A stretch of DNA of 64,000 nt from Mesobacillus sp. AQ2 (GCF_030122805.1 NZ_CP126080.1:2361001-2425000), one strand, 5' to 3'; counted from the stretch's first letter, positions 26,614 to 36,288 are shown. Translations and numbers: made by a program. Notes: generated by a model not told the origin, from the sequence alone.

Positions 26614-27015
26614 ATGAAGTATATTCTCTTTGTTGTTCTCATTATAACAATAGTCTGGTTAATGAAGTTCTTATTAAGAAAAGCCTTCAATATCCCAAAG
26701 ATTAAAAGGAAGGTATTTTCCTATAATCATATAAATAAAACGCATCGAAATGCTGAATGGATTCTGCGAATTACGACTGTAATCACTTATCTGATTTTAT
26801 TTTTTAAATTAATGTATCGAGATGTTTCGGTAAATCTTTTCCTTCTGGTCCTGACATTACTGATCACTGGGCAAAACTTTCTGCGCGCTTATTTTGAATG
26901 GAAAGCTTCAGACCATCCAAAAGAGGCCATTCTTTCCATAGCGGAAGGACTTGTTCTTATTGGAATCGTTCTCCTCGTTATCCAGTTTGAAGTATTGACT
27001 AGGCTGACCCAATAA
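26614..27015 (+). CDS. DUF4181-like small membrane protein
   Basis: 133-residue protein with four predicted membrane segments and a basic loop after the first (KFLLRKAFNIPKIKRKVFSY). The late motif NFLRAYFEWKASDHPKEAIL fits the DUF4181 family, whose role is unknown. Good AAGGAGG ribosome site. It heads a run of small membrane-protein genes (26614-28459) in one direction. Confidence 0.7.
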   Translation: MKYILFVVLIITIVWLMKFLLRKAFNIPKIKRKVFSYNHINKTHRNAEWILRITTVITYLILFFKLMYRDVSVNLFLLVLTLLITGQNFLRAYFEWKASDHPKEAILSIAEGLVLIGIVLLVIQFEVLTRLTQ

Positions 27016-27068
27016 ATTATTTAGCATGAAGGCGGCATCATATAATTGTGTGGAGAGGAAGGACTTAA

Positions 27069-27728
27069 ATGATTAAGAATAATAAATATTTAGCCATGGC
27101 CATCATCTTTTTCTTTATTTCGATTGCTCTTAATTTTCCATTCCCTCACGAATATCCTGTTGGTCAGGAATTTTCATCAGCATTTAATTTTCCAATCACC
27201 ACTATGGACGGAGTGAACTATATTGGGGTCACAGGCCTCATTTTATTTATAATCAGCTTATTTTATCTCGTTAAATCGCTTGATCAATATCATGTGCGAA
27301 TGGTTTTGATCGCGATATTTCTTGTTGTGTTCCTGCCGATGGAAATGGTGAAGGCATACCAGAACACCTTTGCTACTGGAATTTATGCCATCGAGTACGA
27401 AAGAGGGGAGAGCAATTTCACGTTCGAGATGAAAGACGAAACAACATTATACGCAATTTGTGTTCTCCCATTTGAGAACCACAGCAAAGAAACAGTACAA
27501 TTCAACATCAAATTTTATGAAAAGTATTTGTTCGAAGATGACTATCCGATGCTATCTCTTTTAAATGAAGGAGGCCCATACAAGGTTACCCTCCATGGAA
27601 AAGAGAGCAAAGTGATAACAATCGAGACTCAAATTGATTTAGCTAAATTAGGAAGAGGCGGATTAAGTGGCCAAGGCTCAGGAATCAATTTGATGATTGT
27701 GGATGGCAAGAAAGTAAGGAAGCTATAG
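27069..27728 (+). CDS. Membrane protein with extracytoplasmic beta-rich domain, unknown function
   Basis: 219 residues, not recognised. Three hydrophobic segments are visible (residues 8-25, 52-70 and 76-94). They are followed by an outward or cytoplasmic beta-rich domain: (SNFTFEMKDETTLYAICVLP, VQFNIKFYEKYLF, ESKVITIETQIDL), resembling a small Ig-like fold. GAGAGGAAGG precedes the ATG. Same direction as its neighbours; the 53-nt gap to the DUF4181 gene suggests possible co-transcription. Confidence 0.65.
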   Translation: MIKNNKYLAMAIIFFFISIALNFPFPHEYPVGQEFSSAFNFPITTMDGVNYIGVTGLILFIISLFYLVKSLDQYHVRMVLIAIFLVVFLPMEMVKAYQNTFATGIYAIEYERGESNFTFEMKDETTLYAICVLPFENHSKETVQFNIKFYEKYLFEDDYPMLSLLNEGGPYKVTLHGKESKVITIETQIDLAKLGRGGLSGQGSGINLMIVDGKKVRKL

Positions 27729-27765
27729 GGATTATTTTCTTATTAAATGAAAGGAGATTAAACAT

Positions 27766-28203
27766 TTGACTGCTATCGCAAAAGGAAGTTTTGCTGGTCT
27801 ATTGGCAGGAAATCTCCTTGGTCTTTTTTTGAACTTAGTAGAGTCGGTTACTGGACTAAAGGTATACATATTGCTTCTGAATGTTGATTATATTCCTTTT
27901 TTAAAAGACATTAAAGTCTCTGAAATAATTGAGTTTTTACTACATTTGATAGTTTCGATGGTACTTGGTGTCCTTTTACATATCTATTTAATAAAAAAGG
28001 ACTTCCCAATTAAACAGAAAGTTAGATTTGTTGTTAAGGTTTCCTTACTAATAGGACTTTTCCTATACCCCACAACAATGCTTTCTGACCGGACACCTGA
28101 GATCTCCAGTGCATATTCCTTCCTTTTCTGGATGGTTGGGCATGGTTTGTATGGTGTAGCGCTCGGAAAGCTGCTCATTTATGGGAAAAGGGTAAGAGGG
28201 TGA
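27766..28203 (+). CDS. Four-helix membrane protein, unknown function
   Basis: 145-residue integral membrane protein with four hydrophobic segments and Gly-rich turns (SFAGLLAGNLLGLFLNLV, then FWMVGHGLYGVALGKLL). The start is TTG at 27766, with AAAGGAG 9 nt upstream. The next small frame starts at GTG 28200, overlapping its stop by 4 nt, which points to translational coupling. No family recognised. Confidence 0.65.
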   Translation: MTAIAKGSFAGLLAGNLLGLFLNLVESVTGLKVYILLLNVDYIPFLKDIKVSEIIEFLLHLIVSMVLGVLLHIYLIKKDFPIKQKVRFVVKVSLLIGLFLYPTTMLSDRTPEISSAYSFLFWMVGHGLYGVALGKLLIYGKRVRG

Positions 28204-28459
28204 GGTTTAAAAGGGCTTTAATTGTAATTATTGTGGTTTTACTTATTTATGGTATTAACAGATGGGATGATTATAGGGAAAAGAATCTGGCCGAAATCCT
28301 TGATGCCAATTAGAATATAGTGACCATCGAATTACCATTCCTAATTTAATTGAAAGGGATGTAGCCCTTTTCGGAATGGATCAATATGATATCATTAATG
28401 AACCTATCGACTACAAATGGTTGGAGGATTATTTAGCTAAGCATGGACAAAAATTTTAA
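28200..28459 (+). pseudogene. Small single-pass membrane protein gene with one-base deletion
   Basis: GTG at 28200 overlaps the stop of the preceding gene. The first frame encodes a basic start and one membrane helix (FKRALIVIIVVLLIYGINRW) and ends at 28313. From 28304 the next frame continues with YSDHRITIPNLIERDVALFG through WLEDYLAKHGQKF to 28459. A missing C in GCC[C]AA at 28306-28307 would join them into about 86 residues. I do not recognise the family. Confidence 0.6.
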
Positions 28460-28573
28460 TCTTTTTTTCAACATTTTCTCTAACTGGTAAAAAAACAAAA
28501 TGGATACGCTATGAAAAATGAATCGTTCAGTCATCATCATTCCATTTTTAAAAGAATGTGGTGGTATTTCCAT

Positions 28574-28609
28574 CAAAAGAAATGCCAGGAGGTTACGCTC
28601 CTGGCATTT
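28574..28609 (-). terminator. Terminator after diguanylate cyclase gene
   Basis: 12-bp stem AAATGCCAGGAG / CTCCTGGCATTT just beyond the minus-strand stop, followed by TCTTTTG. Confidence 0.75.
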
Positions 28610-28612
28610 GGT

Positions 28613-30235
28613 TTATTCTGTATTCTGATGGAAGGTGAACTTATTTTTGCCTGCCTTTTTGGAAGCATAGAGTGCTTCATCCGCATAACTGATGACAGTA
28701 AACGGATCAATATCATGCTCTGGCCAAACTGCTCCACCGATGCTGCATCCAACCATAAGCTCAGCATTCTCAAGATGATAGGGGGCGTTTATGCTATTGA
28801 TTAGTTTGGTTGCAATATTAGCAAGTGAAAATTCCACTGATTCTGACGGTGTTTCAAGCACGACAAGGAACTCATCGCCGCCGAGCCTGAATATCTGATC
28901 GTCTTTACGCGTGCTATCTTTCAGTCTGCTTGCTACTTCTTTAAGGAGCAAATCACCGGTATGATGTCCGTGAGTATCATTGATTAATTTAAAACCGTCC
29001 AGATCCAGATATAAAAACGACAGTGACTGATCTGCCATTTTAACTTTATTCATAAACTGGTCTAATGCGACACGATTGCCTAAACCTGTTAAGAGATCCT
29101 GGTGGGCAAGGGTTTCCATCTTTCCTAAATTGGACTCTGTCCGGATTAATGAGTCAACGAGATCTCTAAGGGAACCGGATAGGAGTTCAAGGTCTTTGAT
29201 TCCTTTTATATAAGGGATTACCGCTTCATTCCCTGTTCTAAGCTTATGGGCAGCTCTTGAAATTTTTCTTAAAGGATTCGAAATGAAACCGGCAAGAAGC
29301 CAGCCTATGAACGCAAAGATAACAGCCGTTATGGTACCAAGTTTGATAATGTATGATTTCAAGTGTTCAACAGGGGAAAATGCATGATCTGTGGGGATAC
29401 GGACAATGACTTTCCAGCCAAGACCTGCATAATCATAATGGCCGTCTCCGACTGCAAACCCCGTCAGATACTCTTTACCATCAGGCCATTCTTCTACTAG
29501 CCAGTTGTTCTCACCCTTGGTCGCTTTTTGAACACTTTCTACATCTAGCAGGGTTCCTGTCATTCCTTCTGGCCCTAACAGTACCGTGCCGTCCAAACCG
29601 CTCACAACAAAAACTTCCGCTTCGCTTAATTCATCCTTTAAAGGTTTGATAATCGCTGCCTTTACTTGTTTCGACCATTCCCAGCTTAAATGTGCAGCCA
29701 ACACACCGCTGAAATTCCCATTTTTATCGGTCAAAGGCTTGCTGATATCGACGAATTGCATTGGTTCTCCATTTGGATTGGGCAGCAGGTTAGCAAGGAG
29801 GACAGCATTATGGACATCGCCGATAAATGTTCCTTTTTTTCCTTCCTGGTAAACAGGCCGATTAGAAATATCAGTGCCAACGAGGATTTTGTCTGACGCT
29901 GCAACCACTCTCCCGGATGAGTCAGTCAATCCAATCCACGAAAATACATGAATGCTTGATTTTAATTGGTCCAATAATGCCTGGGCCGATTGGATGTCCT
30001 CCTGGGATTTGATATCATCAATCTTGCTCAGTACTTCGACCTCTCCGATTCGTGACCACATGAACGAATCTAGCTTATCAGCCATAAGATAGGCAGTAGT
30101 AGAAAGGCTGTTCCCAATCTCTCTTTTAATCGTTTCACCTGAATGCTTGCTGATCGTAATACTCAACAACATGGTAAGTGCAATGATGATCACACCAAAA
30201 AATAGAGCCATATAGGCTCGAAGGTTGATTTTCAT
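28613..30235 (-). CDS. Membrane-bound diguanylate cyclase (dCache-HAMP-GGDEF)
   Basis: 540-residue sensor enzyme that makes cyclic di-GMP. Helix 1 is at residues 8-28. A double-Cache-like extracellular sensor follows (about 35-290, with WIGLTDSSGRVVAAS and VFVVSGLDGTVLLGP). Helix 2 is near 300-320, then a HAMP segment (ISNPLRKISRAAHKLRTGNE) and the GGDEF domain from about 380. The active motif GGDEF is intact at 452-456, and an RxxD product-inhibition site (RKDD) lies at 443-446. So it should be active and feedback-inhibited. The signal sensed is unknown. Confidence 0.9.
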   Translation of the reverse strand: MKINLRAYMALFFGVIIIALTMLLSITISKHSGETIKREIGNSLSTTAYLMADKLDSFMWSRIGEVEVLSKIDDIKSQEDIQSAQALLDQLKSSIHVFSWIGLTDSSGRVVAASDKILVGTDISNRPVYQEGKKGTFIGDVHNAVLLANLLPNPNGEPMQFVDISKPLTDKNGNFSGVLAAHLSWEWSKQVKAAIIKPLKDELSEAEVFVVSGLDGTVLLGPEGMTGTLLDVESVQKATKGENNWLVEEWPDGKEYLTGFAVGDGHYDYAGLGWKVIVRIPTDHAFSPVEHLKSYIIKLGTITAVIFAFIGWLLAGFISNPLRKISRAAHKLRTGNEAVIPYIKGIKDLELLSGSLRDLVDSLIRTESNLGKMETLAHQDLLTGLGNRVALDQFMNKVKMADQSLSFLYLDLDGFKLINDTHGHHTGDLLLKEVASRLKDSTRKDDQIFRLGGDEFLVVLETPSESVEFSLANIATKLINSINAPYHLENAELMVGCSIGGAVWPEHDIDPFTVISYADEALYASKKAGKNKFTFHQNTE

Positions 30236-30322
30236 TTAAATTGATCCCTTTCGCGCAAAAAAACTAAAGTCTCTACTTGGTTATTTCGACATGCTTTGCA
30301 AATTCTTTAGTAGAAAAAATTT

Positions 30323-30535
30323 CTATTTTGATCGCCATTTCGATAGAATTGCACCAATTCCAGCAAAAACCAAAGCAGCAAAAGTAAACTTAATGATTGA
30401 AATTTGTTCAAGTAAGGGAGTATGGGTCGAACGATCTGAGGAAAAAATGGACCACCAGATTGGTTCGGAATAAAGGCTTGATGCAATCAGCCAAAGCAGA
30501 AAGAATACAAGAAGCGAAAAGATATAATATTTCAC
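30323..30535 (-). CDS. Small two-helix membrane protein (70 aa)
   Basis: Starts GTG at 30535 behind AAGGAAGG. Helix one is at the N-terminus (YYIFSLLVFFLLWLIASSLY), then a polar loop and a second helix (FTFAALVFAGIGAIL) with a basic tail SKWRSK. It begins 16 nt after the M20 peptidase stop and shares its strand, so it is probably the last gene of that transcript. The upstream in-frame start at 30598 lies inside the peptidase gene. Function unknown. Confidence 0.6.
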   Translation of the reverse strand: MKYYIFSLLVFFLLWLIASSLYSEPIWWSIFSSDRSTHTPLLEQISIIKFTFAALVFAGIGAILSKWRSK

Positions 30536-30551
30536 AGATACACCTTCCTTA

Positions 30552-32012
30552 CTATTGATCGCTCTCACGAATAATTTCCATATAGAAACGGATGGCATTC
30601 AGATAGTTTTCAATACTGATATGCTCATTCGTACCATGCATCCGGTTCAAATCTTCAGATGTCAATTGGACGGGAAGGAATCTGTAGGTGTTTTCGGAAA
30701 TACTGTCATAATGTTTTGCATCAGAACCGGCAAACATCAGATAAGGTGCAATGACTGCGTCTTGGTAAACGTTGCGGGCGCCTTGCTGGATGGCCTTGAA
30801 GTGCCAGCTGTCAACAGAGGAAACACCCGAAGCTTCAGAACCTTGAATCGTCACTTTTATCTGGTCATCATCTATCGTCTTTTCAATATATTCTCTAACT
30901 TCGCCCAGTGAATCTCCTGGCATAAGACGGAGATTAATTACGGCTGAAGCTTTTTCAGGAAGGGCATTATATTGTTCTCCAGCCTGAAAAATCGTTGGCG
31001 CAATCGTTGTGCGGATCAAGGCTGCCGATGCCGGCTGCTGCAGAAGGATTCTTTCGATCACAGGCTCAAAAATGAGCTTATTTGCAAATACGTATTTCAT
31101 TCCAAAGCCCATTTCTGGAGCGACGAATTCAAATAAGTCCTCGCCAGGACCCTGTAAGTCCGCAGGGAATTGAGTGTCTTCCAGCTTAGAAATAGCTCTT
31201 GCAATCCTGCCTATATTAGTACTGTTTTTCGGCTGGGAAGAATGGCCGCCACTGCCTTCAATTGTAAGTTCTGCTGTTGCTGAGCCTTTCTCGGAGATAC
31301 CAACAACACCCACTGGTTTATCTACACCCGGGACCATGTTTTCGACGATGGCTCCGCCTTCATCCAGAACAAAGTCAAAGTTGATTCCTCTTTCATTCAA
31401 AATGCTGACAATCTTGCTGGCACCTTCATCTCCGCCAATTTCCTCATCGAATCCAAACATAAAATAGATGTCTCGCTCAGGCTGGTATCCTTCCGACAGC
31501 AAATGCTCGGCAGCTTGGAGAATGCCAATGACACCGATTTTGTCATCAAGTGTACCGCGACCCCATATCTTACCGTCGGCTTTGGTGCCGCTGAAAGGGG
31601 GATGCTCCCAGTTTTCCTCAGTACCTTTAAGAACGGGAACAACATCATAATGGCTAGTCAAACCGACAGGGGACTTTGCTGGGTTAGAACCCTTCCATAT
31701 AAAAATAAGTGCGTAGTCATTCACTTTTTCCAATTCAAGATTTTGATAGACTTTGGGGAAGCTCTTATCCAAAAAAGAAAGAAAAGCGTCAAACTCACGC
31801 ATATTCATCTTGCTTCGATCCTGATAAGAGATGGTCTGGAATTGAATAGCCTCTGACAGTGTTTCAATCGCGCTGTCTTCATTCAGGGAACCAGAGAATG
31901 AATCAGGTGCTGGCTGACGAGATTTCAAGGTGAGGGCAGTGGACATGGTGATGGCCCCGAATAATAGGAGCAGGACGCCAAATATCGTCAAGGTTAACTT
32001 CAGCTTTTTCAT
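30552..32012 (-). CDS. M20 family metallopeptidase, membrane-anchored (PM20D1-like)
   Basis: 486-residue zinc peptidase. An N-terminal anchor helix (LTLTIFGVLLLLFGAITM) places the enzyme outside the cell. M20 ligand motifs are present: SHYDVVP (His, Asp), GRGTLDDKIG (bridging Asp), FDEEIGGDEG (catalytic Glu and ligand Glu), VLDEGG and the late His in LNRMHGTNEH. It resembles the mammalian PM20D1 group of N-acyl amino-acid hydrolases and carboxypeptidases. I chose ATG 32012 (MKKLKLTL); a TTG at 32033 overlaps the GGAGG. A small membrane-protein gene follows. Confidence 0.87.
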   Translation of the reverse strand: MKKLKLTLTIFGVLLLLFGAITMSTALTLKSRQPAPDSFSGSLNEDSAIETLSEAIQFQTISYQDRSKMNMREFDAFLSFLDKSFPKVYQNLELEKVNDYALIFIWKGSNPAKSPVGLTSHYDVVPVLKGTEENWEHPPFSGTKADGKIWGRGTLDDKIGVIGILQAAEHLLSEGYQPERDIYFMFGFDEEIGGDEGASKIVSILNERGINFDFVLDEGGAIVENMVPGVDKPVGVVGISEKGSATAELTIEGSGGHSSQPKNSTNIGRIARAISKLEDTQFPADLQGPGEDLFEFVAPEMGFGMKYVFANKLIFEPVIERILLQQPASAALIRTTIAPTIFQAGEQYNALPEKASAVINLRLMPGDSLGEVREYIEKTIDDDQIKVTIQGSEASGVSSVDSWHFKAIQQGARNVYQDAVIAPYLMFAGSDAKHYDSISENTYRFLPVQLTSEDLNRMHGTNEHISIENYLNAIRFYMEIIRESDQ

Positions 32013-32071
32013 AGATAACTTGAACACCTCCAAATTTTCAAAAAAGCCTCCGGTTTCCCAGAGGCAGTTCG

Positions 32072-33346
32072 TTAGGCAATTTCAGGTGCATGAGATTGTT
32101 TTTCCGGTTCTGGTACGAACGCAAGAATGATCATCCCAATGACAAAGAGGATGACAAGGCTGAAAACGCCCATGCTCGAATTTCCTGTAAGCTGTGCTGT
32201 CAGACCGACCATAAGCGGCCCCATGATCGAAGCGAATTTTCCAAAGATATTATAGAAACCGAAGAATTCATTTGCATTTGCTTTCGGGACCAATTTGGCA
32301 AAATAGGACCGGCTCAGTGCCTGGATGCCACCCTGTGAGGTCGCAACCAGCATCGCCAGAATCCAGAAATCAGTCGTTGTTTCCAGGAAGTAGGCATAAA
32401 TACAGACAAAGATATAAACAATGATACCTACATAAAGCATTTTCTTGCCGGTAAAACGTTCGGACAATTTTCCAAACAAAATCGCGAAAGGCCAGGCGAC
32501 AACCTGCGTTGCGAAAAGAATGATTAATAGGTTAGTAGAACTGATGCCTAGATCGGTTCCATAGGCTGTAGACATCGTGATAATGGTTCCTACACCATCA
32601 ATGTAAAAGAAATATGCTAATAAGAAAAGAAATAATGCCCTGTATTTGCGAATTTCCTTGAATGTTTTCCCTAAGCGTCTAAAGCTTTGCAGAACCAATT
32701 GTGGTTCACGCTCAATATAATGCTTTTGGTGGACATTTTTAAACATGGGTATCGAGAAAAGTCCCCACCAAAGCGCAGTGATGATGAAAGCAATCTGGCT
32801 TGCCAGTGTCATGGAAATCGGCAACACCTTGGTCTGTGCCAAAATAATGATAGCGATACTGATGATGAAGGGGATCGTACTACCGATATATCCCATCCCA
32901 TACCCGCGCGCTGACACCCTATCCATCCGTTCATCGGTGGTAACATCTACGATAAATGCGTCATAAAATACATTTGATCCTGTCGATCCCAGTACTGCCA
33001 AGGTGTAAATCACCAGCAGCATCAGCCAATTTCCGCTTGGCACAAAAGCCAATCCAGCTGTAAATACAATTCCCAGAGTGAAGAATATCCGGAAGAATCG
33101 TTTCTTCATCCCTTTGTAATCTGCGATCGTCCCGAGAATCGGTCCTATCAAGGCGAGAATGAAGGTGGCGATGGCAATTGTATACCCAAGATAAGCCGTC
33201 GAATTCGACAGGCTCACACCAGCTTCGGTAGCAGAAGCCTTGTAAAAGAGCGGAAAAACAGCTGTCGAAATGATTATCGAATAAGCTGAGCTGGCCCAGT
33301 CATAGCGAATCCAGCTGCTCTCTTCCTTTGTGAAACCTTTCATCAT
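32072..33346 (-). CDS. MFS transporter, UMF1/Atg22-like
   Basis: 424-residue major-facilitator protein with about twelve hydrophobic segments. The opening (RYDWASSAYSIIISTAVFPL) and SNVFYDAFIVDVTTDERMDR are hallmarks of the UMF1 family, whose fungal member Atg22 exports amino acids from the vacuole. The bacterial role is unproven. It lies 59 nt upstream of the M20 peptidase gene on the same strand; a link between peptide or amino-acid hydrolysis and transport is plausible but inferred. Confidence 0.87.
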   Translation of the reverse strand: MMKGFTKEESSWIRYDWASSAYSIIISTAVFPLFYKASATEAGVSLSNSTAYLGYTIAIATFILALIGPILGTIADYKGMKKRFFRIFFTLGIVFTAGLAFVPSGNWLMLLVIYTLAVLGSTGSNVFYDAFIVDVTTDERMDRVSARGYGMGYIGSTIPFIISIAIIILAQTKVLPISMTLASQIAFIITALWWGLFSIPMFKNVHQKHYIEREPQLVLQSFRRLGKTFKEIRKYRALFLFLLAYFFYIDGVGTIITMSTAYGTDLGISSTNLLIILFATQVVAWPFAILFGKLSERFTGKKMLYVGIIVYIFVCIYAYFLETTTDFWILAMLVATSQGGIQALSRSYFAKLVPKANANEFFGFYNIFGKFASIMGPLMVGLTAQLTGNSSMGVFSLVILFVIGMIILAFVPEPEKQSHAPEIA

Positions 33347-33429
33347 TTTGCCCCCAATAATTTATATTTTTAAATTGCAGATACATTACAATTCGCTTCT
33401 GAAATTGGAATAACCTTCATTTCCAATCT

Positions 33430-34737
33430 TTAAATATCCAAAATCCCCTCGATTACGCGGCCGTCTGTATCACCAAGGTCCAATCCCAGCAAGCGGGCGA
33501 AAGTAGGGCCTTCGTCTACGAGATGCATAGAACGAACAGAAATTCCGGGGAGAATCCCTTTGCCTGCTGCAAAGAAAACAGTGTGATACCCGTCTTTATA
33601 AGGGGAGTAACCATGACAGGCAAGTGTGTATTTTTTGCTTTTAGCATCCTGTTCGCTGACTTCTTCAATGTAATCACCGTCGATGTCCTCACTAAAATAG
33701 AAACCTCTGGCAGCTTCAAGCATCCTGAAGGCAGTTCCATCTGCGCCTAACATGTTCGCTTCCTGGCCTGTAATAATTTTTTCGATTCCATTCGATTGAT
33801 CTTGAAGCAGCTGAGCTAAAAGCTCTGCAACTGTGTTTTTTGTTTGAATATTGTTCTCATCATTTACATAAACGTACGCCGATCCGTCACAGCTCTTACA
33901 GTAAGCTTTCCAATCTGTCACTTTGCCAGCACCATTCACCTTGATTAATCCCCGTTCTTTAAATAATACGTTCAATTTCACGACTTTAGACTCGTCAAGA
34001 GCACTGTGATCTCCCAGGAGGACAAAGGTGGTGTTTTCAAAAATACCGGCCTCCTTGGTTGCCTCAAGGATTTTACCCAATCTTAGATCATGTCGATGAA
34101 GAGCTTCCTTAGCTTCATTCGATGAAAAACCGTGCATATGCCGCTGGGAATCCAGGTCGACAAAGTGTATCAGTATCAAATCGGGCTTCTTCGTTTTTAT
34201 TGTTTCAACAGTTGTTGCTAGTACGAAGTCATCAAGTTCTGGCTGGCTAAGCCCCTTTCGGATGTGGCCGAATTTAGAATTCATCTCCAACTGGTATCGC
34301 GGACTTCCGTTGAACAGGGAAACCGGAATCTGGTGGTGCCACGGCCTGTTTGAAAAAATTTCAGGCATATTGTAGTCTATGTCGGCTTTTGCCGTCACAG
34401 GCCAGAGCAAGGCAGCTGTTTTCATGCCGGCCTTTTTTGCCTCATCATAGAGGGTTGTCCCTCTTATGTGGTGACGATGCCAGTACCAGTCCGGAGAAAT
34501 CCTTCCCGGCTGTATGAATGTATTGTTCACGATTCCATGGCGTTTAGGGAAATTCCCCGTCACAATCGTCGCATGGCATGGATAGGTCACAGAAGGATAT
34601 ATTGTCTCAACTTTTGTGCAATATGAACTTTTTTCAATGAATGCTTTGAAATTAGGCAGTTCCCTGAGCAATGGTACATCATGCTCAGAAAGACAATCGA
34701 ATGAGATGACGATTAAATGGTCTGTCAGTTTGGTCAT
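33430..34737 (-). CDS. Alkaline-phosphatase-superfamily phosphodiesterase (NPP-like), cytoplasmic
   Basis: 435-residue nucleotide pyrophosphatase/phosphodiesterase-like enzyme. The metal-site start VISFDCLSE and nucleophile loop YPSVTYPCHATIVTG (Thr) are followed by HFVDLDSQRHMHG, LLGDHSALDE and the late ACHGYSPYKDGYHTVFF with metal-binding His. It has no signal peptide. The ATG at 34737 follows GGAGG by 5 nt and is preferred over the upstream 34749 start. The substrate may be a nucleotide or phospholipid head group; this is not decidable here. Confidence 0.87.
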   Translation of the reverse strand: MTKLTDHLIVISFDCLSEHDVPLLRELPNFKAFIEKSSYCTKVETIYPSVTYPCHATIVTGNFPKRHGIVNNTFIQPGRISPDWYWHRHHIRGTTLYDEAKKAGMKTAALLWPVTAKADIDYNMPEIFSNRPWHHQIPVSLFNGSPRYQLEMNSKFGHIRKGLSQPELDDFVLATTVETIKTKKPDLILIHFVDLDSQRHMHGFSSNEAKEALHRHDLRLGKILEATKEAGIFENTTFVLLGDHSALDESKVVKLNVLFKERGLIKVNGAGKVTDWKAYCKSCDGSAYVYVNDENNIQTKNTVAELLAQLLQDQSNGIEKIITGQEANMLGADGTAFRMLEAARGFYFSEDIDGDYIEEVSEQDAKSKKYTLACHGYSPYKDGYHTVFFAAGKGILPGISVRSMHLVDEGPTFARLLGLDLGDTDGRVIEGILDI

Positions 34738-34870
34738 GGCAGCCTCCAAATGATGTTTATATTTTAAATATAGCAGAAGAATCTGGAAAAAAATCAGCTT
34801 TTCTGTGTTAGAAGGAATTTACTTGTCAACAAAGAAGTAATAAGTATCTGAAATTTTGGAGGAAAACAAA

Positions 34871-35419
34871 ATGGACCTGGTCGATAAAGCTTTGCAGATT
34901 GCATCTATTGCTCACGAAGGCCAATACCGAAAAAACACAAAAATCCCTTATATTGCACATCCTGTTGCGGTTGGCATGATTCTGCAAGAAGCAGGTTATA
35001 GGAAGGAAATGGTTGCAGCTGGCATTCTGCATGATACAGTGGAAGATACCGAATTGACATTGGAGGATATTGAAAGAGAATTCGGAAAGGAAATAGCCCA
35101 GCTGGTAGAAGGCTGTTCAGAACCAGACAAATCCCTGTCCTGGGAAGAACGAAAACAACACACGATCGATTATTTAAAAAATGCTCCTGAGGAGGTCAGG
35201 GTGGTCGCTTGTGCAGACAAGCTTCACAATCTCCGATCAATCCGGCTTGATGCCGAAATCTCCGGAGAACAAGTGTGGAACAGGTTCCGACGAGGCAAGC
35301 AGCATCAGGAATGGTATTACAGGAATGTGATAAATAGTCTGGGATTTGTCACAGAATTCCCTTTACTTGAAGAATTGCGAAACGAAGTTTACTTGTTATT
35401 TGATAATGAAGAAGGCTGA
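34871..35419 (+). CDS. HD-domain hydrolase, small alarmone hydrolase-like (RelA/SpoT N-domain)
   Basis: 182-residue HD-superfamily protein with the order typical of the SpoT hydrolase domain and MESH1: HEGQYRKNTKIPYIAHPVAV, then AAGILHDTVEDT (HDxxED), then VVACADKLHNLRSI. It has no synthetase, TGS or ACT domain. It may hydrolyse (p)ppGpp or a related nucleotide (inference). ATG 34871 follows GGAGG by 8 nt; an in-frame TTG at 34856 overlaps that site. Confidence 0.82.
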   Translation: MDLVDKALQIASIAHEGQYRKNTKIPYIAHPVAVGMILQEAGYRKEMVAAGILHDTVEDTELTLEDIEREFGKEIAQLVEGCSEPDKSLSWEERKQHTIDYLKNAPEEVRVVACADKLHNLRSIRLDAEISGEQVWNRFRRGKQHQEWYYRNVINSLGFVTEFPLLEELRNEVYLLFDNEEG

Positions 35420-35493
35420 TTTTTCGGCAATAGCAGAGGCTTGTCCCAAAAATCCTTGATGGAACAATTCCAACTAAAGATAGAGGAGTAATA

Positions 35494-36288
35494 ATGATGG
35501 AAACAATCCTAATTTTAAAAGAAGGATTCTCGAATAAATTTTGGAAAATCAAAGTGGCTGGAAAAAGTCATACGGTGACTTACGGAAAGATCGGTACTGT
35601 TGGAGCGGTAAAAGTAAAGACATTCGAAACGGAAGAAGCCTGCCAGAAAAATGCAGACAGGCTGGTCCGATCGAAAATGAAAAAGGGCTATGTACCGGCA
35701 AATCCTTCTGATCAATTGATGAAGGAAAGCACGATGACAGACCACTTATTCTGGGAAATAATAAAGATCGCTAAACAAAAAGGAGAAGACGCTGATGAGC
35801 AGATAGAGTGGCTTATCAACCATTTATCGAAGAAGCCTGTCAAAGAAATTGTGATGTTCGATTACTATTTCAATCAGAATTACATGAAGTCCTATACCTC
35901 CGCCCTGTGGGCTGCAGCCTATATTATCATGGGAGGAGCTTCGGATGATTCTTTTGACTATTTTAGGGCCTGGCTGCTCTACCAGGGGAAGGATACATAC
36001 GAAACTGTCATCCATGATCCGGAAAAAATCATTCCACATTTAAAAGTGCTTGAAGATGATGAATATGTTCCCCAACTGGAGGACTTGCTGAGTGTTGCAA
36101 GTATAGCTTATGAAGAAAAAACGGGCTTAGACTATGACGATTACTATGAATTATATGAAAAAATAACCGAAGATCAAAACCCCATGCCGGACATTGAATT
36201 TGACTGGGATGAAGATGATGAAGAAGGATTGAAAAAGAAGTTTCCTGCATTATGGGCGAGGTATGGGGAAAGTCCATTGGAATATTAA
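35494..36288 (+). CDS. WGR-domain / DUF4240 fusion protein
   Basis: 264 residues in two parts. Residues 1-70 form a WGR domain (FWKIKVAGKSHTVTYGKIGT, KVKTFETEEACQKNADRLV), a fold known from PARPs and bacterial MolR-like proteins and often nucleic-acid linked. From about residue 80 a DUF4240 domain begins (DHLFWEIIKIAKQKGEDADE, FDYFRAWLLYQGKDTYETVI) and ends in an acidic tail rich in Asp and Glu. The function of DUF4240 is unknown. Start at 35494 or the adjacent ATG at 35497. Confidence 0.8.
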   Translation: MMETILILKEGFSNKFWKIKVAGKSHTVTYGKIGTVGAVKVKTFETEEACQKNADRLVRSKMKKGYVPANPSDQLMKESTMTDHLFWEIIKIAKQKGEDADEQIEWLINHLSKKPVKEIVMFDYYFNQNYMKSYTSALWAAAYIIMGGASDDSFDYFRAWLLYQGKDTYETVIHDPEKIIPHLKVLEDDEYVPQLEDLLSVASIAYEEKTGLDYDDYYELYEKITEDQNPMPDIEFDWDEDDEEGLKKKFPALWARYGESPLEY

